Assembly: GCA_024280615.1 (NCBI GenBank)
Contig: JAJRPU010000068.1
Coordinates: 1 to 13,791 of the forward strand
Length of the DNA stretch: 13,791 nt
Direction: 5' to 3'
Source: Bacteroidota bacterium
GTDB lineage: Bacteria; Bacteroidota; Bacteroidia; JAADEI01
Positions 13,207-13,791 of this stretch are shown piece by piece (the first letter of the stretch is position 1; each line of letters begins with the position of its first letter). Below the pieces are notes generated by a model. That model saw only the letters and a program-made list of their open reading frames with translations. It did no database searches and had not been told where the DNA came from. The position numbers and the translations under genes were made by a program.

Positions 13207-13791
13207 GTGAGGAAGCCATCACACGGTTAATGGAACAAAGACTGGAAAGTCTGAAACATAGGTGGGAAGAGCTTAAAGAAATACTTGCTGACGCGTCTAT
13301 CTACAGCGACCCAGACAAAATGACTCAGTTACAAAAGGAATTCGCCCACTTAGATGAATTAATGCAGACTTATATGGAATACTTGAAAATCAAAGAGAGC
13401 ATTAAAGAAGCCAAACAGATAATTCACGAAAGTGATGACGAAGATTTCGTAGCCCTTGCAAGGGAGGAACTGGCAGAAAGCGAAGCCAAAATAGAATCTC
13501 TTAAAAACAAGTTGTTAAAGAAATTAATGCCTATAAAGAACGAGGACCGCAAACCAGCTATAATTGAGATAAGAGCAGGAACAGGAGGGGACGAAGCAGC
13601 CCTATTCGCCGGTGATTTATTTAGGATGTATCAACGCTTTGCAGAAAGAAAAGGCTATAAACTTGAGATTCTCAGACAAACTCCTGGTGCCGTAGGAGGC
13701 TATAAACAAATCACTTTTAAGATAGACCATCCTGGTGCCTACGGACTTTTGAAATACGAAAGTGGTGTCCACAGGGTTCAACGAATACCAA
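13203..13791 (+). CDS. prfA: Peptide chain release factor 1, N-terminal part (cut by right edge)
   Basis: RF1 recognises UAA and UAG and triggers peptide release on the ribosome. The frame is open from ATG 13203 to the edge: 196 codons of about 360 expected. Domain 1 is a helical coiled segment (about 1-110: ITRLMEQRLESLKHRWEELKEIL...). Domain 2 begins with the family signature IEIRAGTGGDEAALFAGDLFRMYQRFAE (about 121-148) and reaches LLKYESGVHRVQRIP. VQR followed by P marks RF1; RF2 has a different stretch before its SPF motif. The PxT anticodon-like tripeptide and the GGQ loop lie at or beyond the edge. The next codon begins with A, so the middle residue of PxT cannot be Ala. It overlaps the previous gene in ATGA. 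Confidence 0.96.
   Translation, partial: MSEEAITRLMEQRLESLKHRWEELKEILADASIYSDPDKMTQLQKEFAHLDELMQTYMEYLKIKESIKEAKQIIHESDDEDFVALAREELAESEAKIESLKNKLLKKLMPIKNEDRKPAIIEIRAGTGGDEAALFAGDLFRMYQRFAERKGYKLEILRQTPGAVGGYKQITFKIDHPGAYGLLKYESGVHRVQRIP

Noticed and set aside
13203..13791. Release factor 2 instead of release factor 1
   Set aside because: The KYESGVHRVQRIP stretch is RF1-type, and there is no early in-frame TGA frameshift site as in many prfB genes.

Overview
The window is chromosomal housekeeping DNA from a member of the Bacteroidota. The evidence is a secreted protein with a type IX secretion C-terminal sorting domain, a CarboxypepD_reg/DUF5686 outer-membrane protein, the short thioredoxin-fold lipoprotein-like/anchored protein family typical of the phylum, a tRNA-His gene without an encoded CCA end, weak or absent Shine-Dalgarno sequences, and several promoters of the TAnnTTTG type. 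The DNA is AT-rich and base use looks even throughout. I see no insertion sequence, prophage, CRISPR array or other sign of recent transfer. The genus cannot be told from this sequence.

Layout. Positions 1-2872 (minus strand) carry the conserved translation/transcription operon rimP-nusA-infB; infB runs off the left edge, so only its N-terminal third or so is present. A compact divergent intergenic region (about 2873-2937) separates it from a gamma-class carbonic anhydrase-like protein (2938-3456) and tRNA-His(GTG) (3492-3566). From there everything reads on the plus strand: a DUF5686 outer-membrane protein and recO (3671-6837), dnaK (6914-8839), a type IX-secreted protein (8907-10220) ending in a strong intrinsic terminator, then a tightly overlapping five-gene cluster: thioredoxin-fold protein, 3-methyladenine DNA glycosylase, LpxH-like UDP-diacylglucosamine pyrophosphatase, a secreted propeller-like protein and prfA (release factor 1), the last cut by the right edge.

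Regulation. The most notable signal is two sequences with exact sigma-54 (RpoN) geometry, GG-N10-GC within TGGCAT...TTGC, placed just upstream of dnaK and of the thioredoxin-led cluster. The dnaK copy has no visible primary-sigma promoter beside it and is preceded by a perfect 13-bp palindrome, which suggests activator-dependent (perhaps stress-responsive) control of the chaperone. The second copy overlaps a TAnnTTTG promoter giving almost the same predicted start site, and its -24 element is fused to the T-tract of the preceding terminator. These are sequence-level predictions.

No wholly new gene system was found. The rest is ordinary core genome with a few oddities: a DT-rich insertion in the propeller-like protein, an apparent non-Ala middle residue in the RF1 PxT motif, and an atypical IF-2 N-terminus.
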